From Acerihabitans sp035013185 (GTDB taxonomy: Bacteria > Pseudomonadota > Gammaproteobacteria > Enterobacterales > Enterobacteriaceae), in contig NZ_JAYGJO010000005.1 of the NCBI RefSeq assembly GCF_035013185.1, positions 186,001-250,000 of the forward strand: 64,000 bases of DNA. Direction: 5' to 3'. A model generated the notes under the pieces. The model searched no databases, was not told where the DNA came from, and saw only the letters and a list, made by a program, of their open reading frames with translations. Positions 63,142 through 64,000 of this stretch are shown here, one piece after another (position 1 is the stretch's first letter; every line of letters begins with the position of its first letter). The translations under genes were made by a program, and so were the position numbers.

Positions 63142-64000
63142 GATAGGTGCCCGTCGATTAAAGAGATGACATCTAGATTATCTATTGATGTCTGTTAAAA
63201 GTAGACGCTATGGAGACGACGCTTACAGTGAAACCAAGTCCTTCGCCCGTGGTATCAATAACGGTTTAAAACGGGGTCTTCGGCCAGGCGGCGCATTGTC
63301 AGTATCGGAAAAAAACAGGACTGATCTGATGTGGGGCAAGCGCTGGAGATTGCGCAGAATAAAAAGATCACCAAAGTTATCCGTATTATTGAAAATACAA
63401 AACGTCCAGTGTAACTTTTTTATCTGGCACCGTTTGCGGGAGGGACCAGCGAGAAACGAATCAAAGAATTCATTTTTTTATTTTTGGAAAAACAGAAACA
63501 CAATACCGAAACCTATACCGAATTGCTTAGCACGTCATTGCCGGAACCCGATGAAATGACCTGGTTGAACATAAGTAATAACACGCCTTTGCTGGTACGA
63601 ACTCGGATAGGTTTTAACCCGTGGGCGCTGCTATTTTTCATACCATTTACAAGCATCTGTGTTAACACCAAGCGATTCTGTCGTAATCGCGAATTACCAA
63701 GGGAAATTGACGGTTAATTGATAACCGTGTTCTTTGAATGTTTTTTGTATATTTGAAGAACGCTAAGCATGATCACATTGAACGCCAAAGCTCAATTGAC
63801 CGTGGTTGTCATTGCAAAAGTGGCTGAGCGTAAAATCACTATTGCCATGCCGCTAAGCTCCTCAGTAAATCCAGACGTATCAGTGAACGTTTCTCCAGCG
63901 TTATTAAGAAAAGGGACTCCAGTTTGTTGTTCATGGCAACGCCGGGAGTGAACCCGCGGATAAGACTCCCGATACATTAAAACAACAAATTCAGTCAATT
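63142..64000. other. Gene-poor right end with short broken frames
   Basis: Short plus-strand frames (for example GQALEIAQNKKITKVIRIIENTKRPV near 63340-63410, then, after a stop, LAPFAGGTSEKRIKEFIFLFLEKQKHN) look like a frameshifted gene, but no family was recognised. A 60-codon frame at 63769-63951 has no support. Nothing else is visible up to the window end. Confidence 0.4.

Noticed and set aside
63769..63951. 60-codon frame as a small gene at the window end
   Set aside because: No family match, no ribosome binding site and surrounded by degenerate sequence.

Overview
The window looks like a chromosomal accessory region from an enterobacterium (order Enterobacterales; Pectobacteriaceae or Sodalis-like relatives would fit). 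This rests on FhuB/FhuD/FhuF, a BudC-type acetoin reductase fragment, a DsdC-like LysR regulator and an AcrB/MexB-type pump. No rRNA, tRNA, CRISPR array or intact insertion sequence was found. Many gene fragments and IS scars lie between intact operons, so the region has been repeatedly invaded and pruned.

Region 1 (1-7656) is the end of a glycyl-radical-enzyme microcompartment locus. It holds the C-terminus of a CutC-like glycyl radical enzyme, its radical-SAM activase, an aquaglyceroporin-type channel, a hexameric shell protein with a long repetitive tail, a second-type S-adenosylmethionine synthetase (SAM feeds the activase), and a PocR-domain histidine kinase with an AraC-type response regulator.

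Region 2 (8157-19205) starts with a DUF305 protein, an alpha/beta hydrolase and a metallo-beta-lactamase-fold hydrolase. After two decayed fragments comes an AT-rich beta-glucoside-type cluster: GH4 phospho-glucosidase, PTS EIIC, EIIB, an enolase-superfamily dehydratase and EIIA, followed by a LysR regulator.

Region 3 (19373-28054) is a complete tripartite RND efflux operon with a divergent TetR regulator, a MipA/OmpV outer-membrane protein and a second, paralogous TetR gene. A shared operator-like core links the two TetR promoter regions.

Region 4 (28055-42180) mixes a probable outer-membrane protein, a chemotaxis receptor, an unknown 300-residue protein, two regulator/oxidoreductase pairs (AraC with an epimerase-like SDR; TetR with an SDR), a DUF1835 protein, a diguanylate cyclase, and a phosphoribosyltransferase gene bracketed by a 59-bp direct repeat. 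IS3, IS6 and IS903-like scars and a decayed GAF-domain gene lie between them.

Region 5 (42330-48172) is an iron-hydroxamate locus: a TonB-dependent receptor facing fhuF-fhuB-fhuD, with a Fur-box-like site at each outer promoter and no fhuC ATPase gene.

Region 6 (48257-64000) carries a FAD oxidoreductase, a truncated acetoin reductase, a VOC protein, a fructose-type PTS operon with its own HPr, PRD activator and class II aldolase, a decayed siderophore receptor, an AraC/aldo-keto reductase pair, a secreted carboxylesterase, and a gene-poor end with an IS66-type scar. Functions are read from motifs and remembered family sequences; no database search was run.
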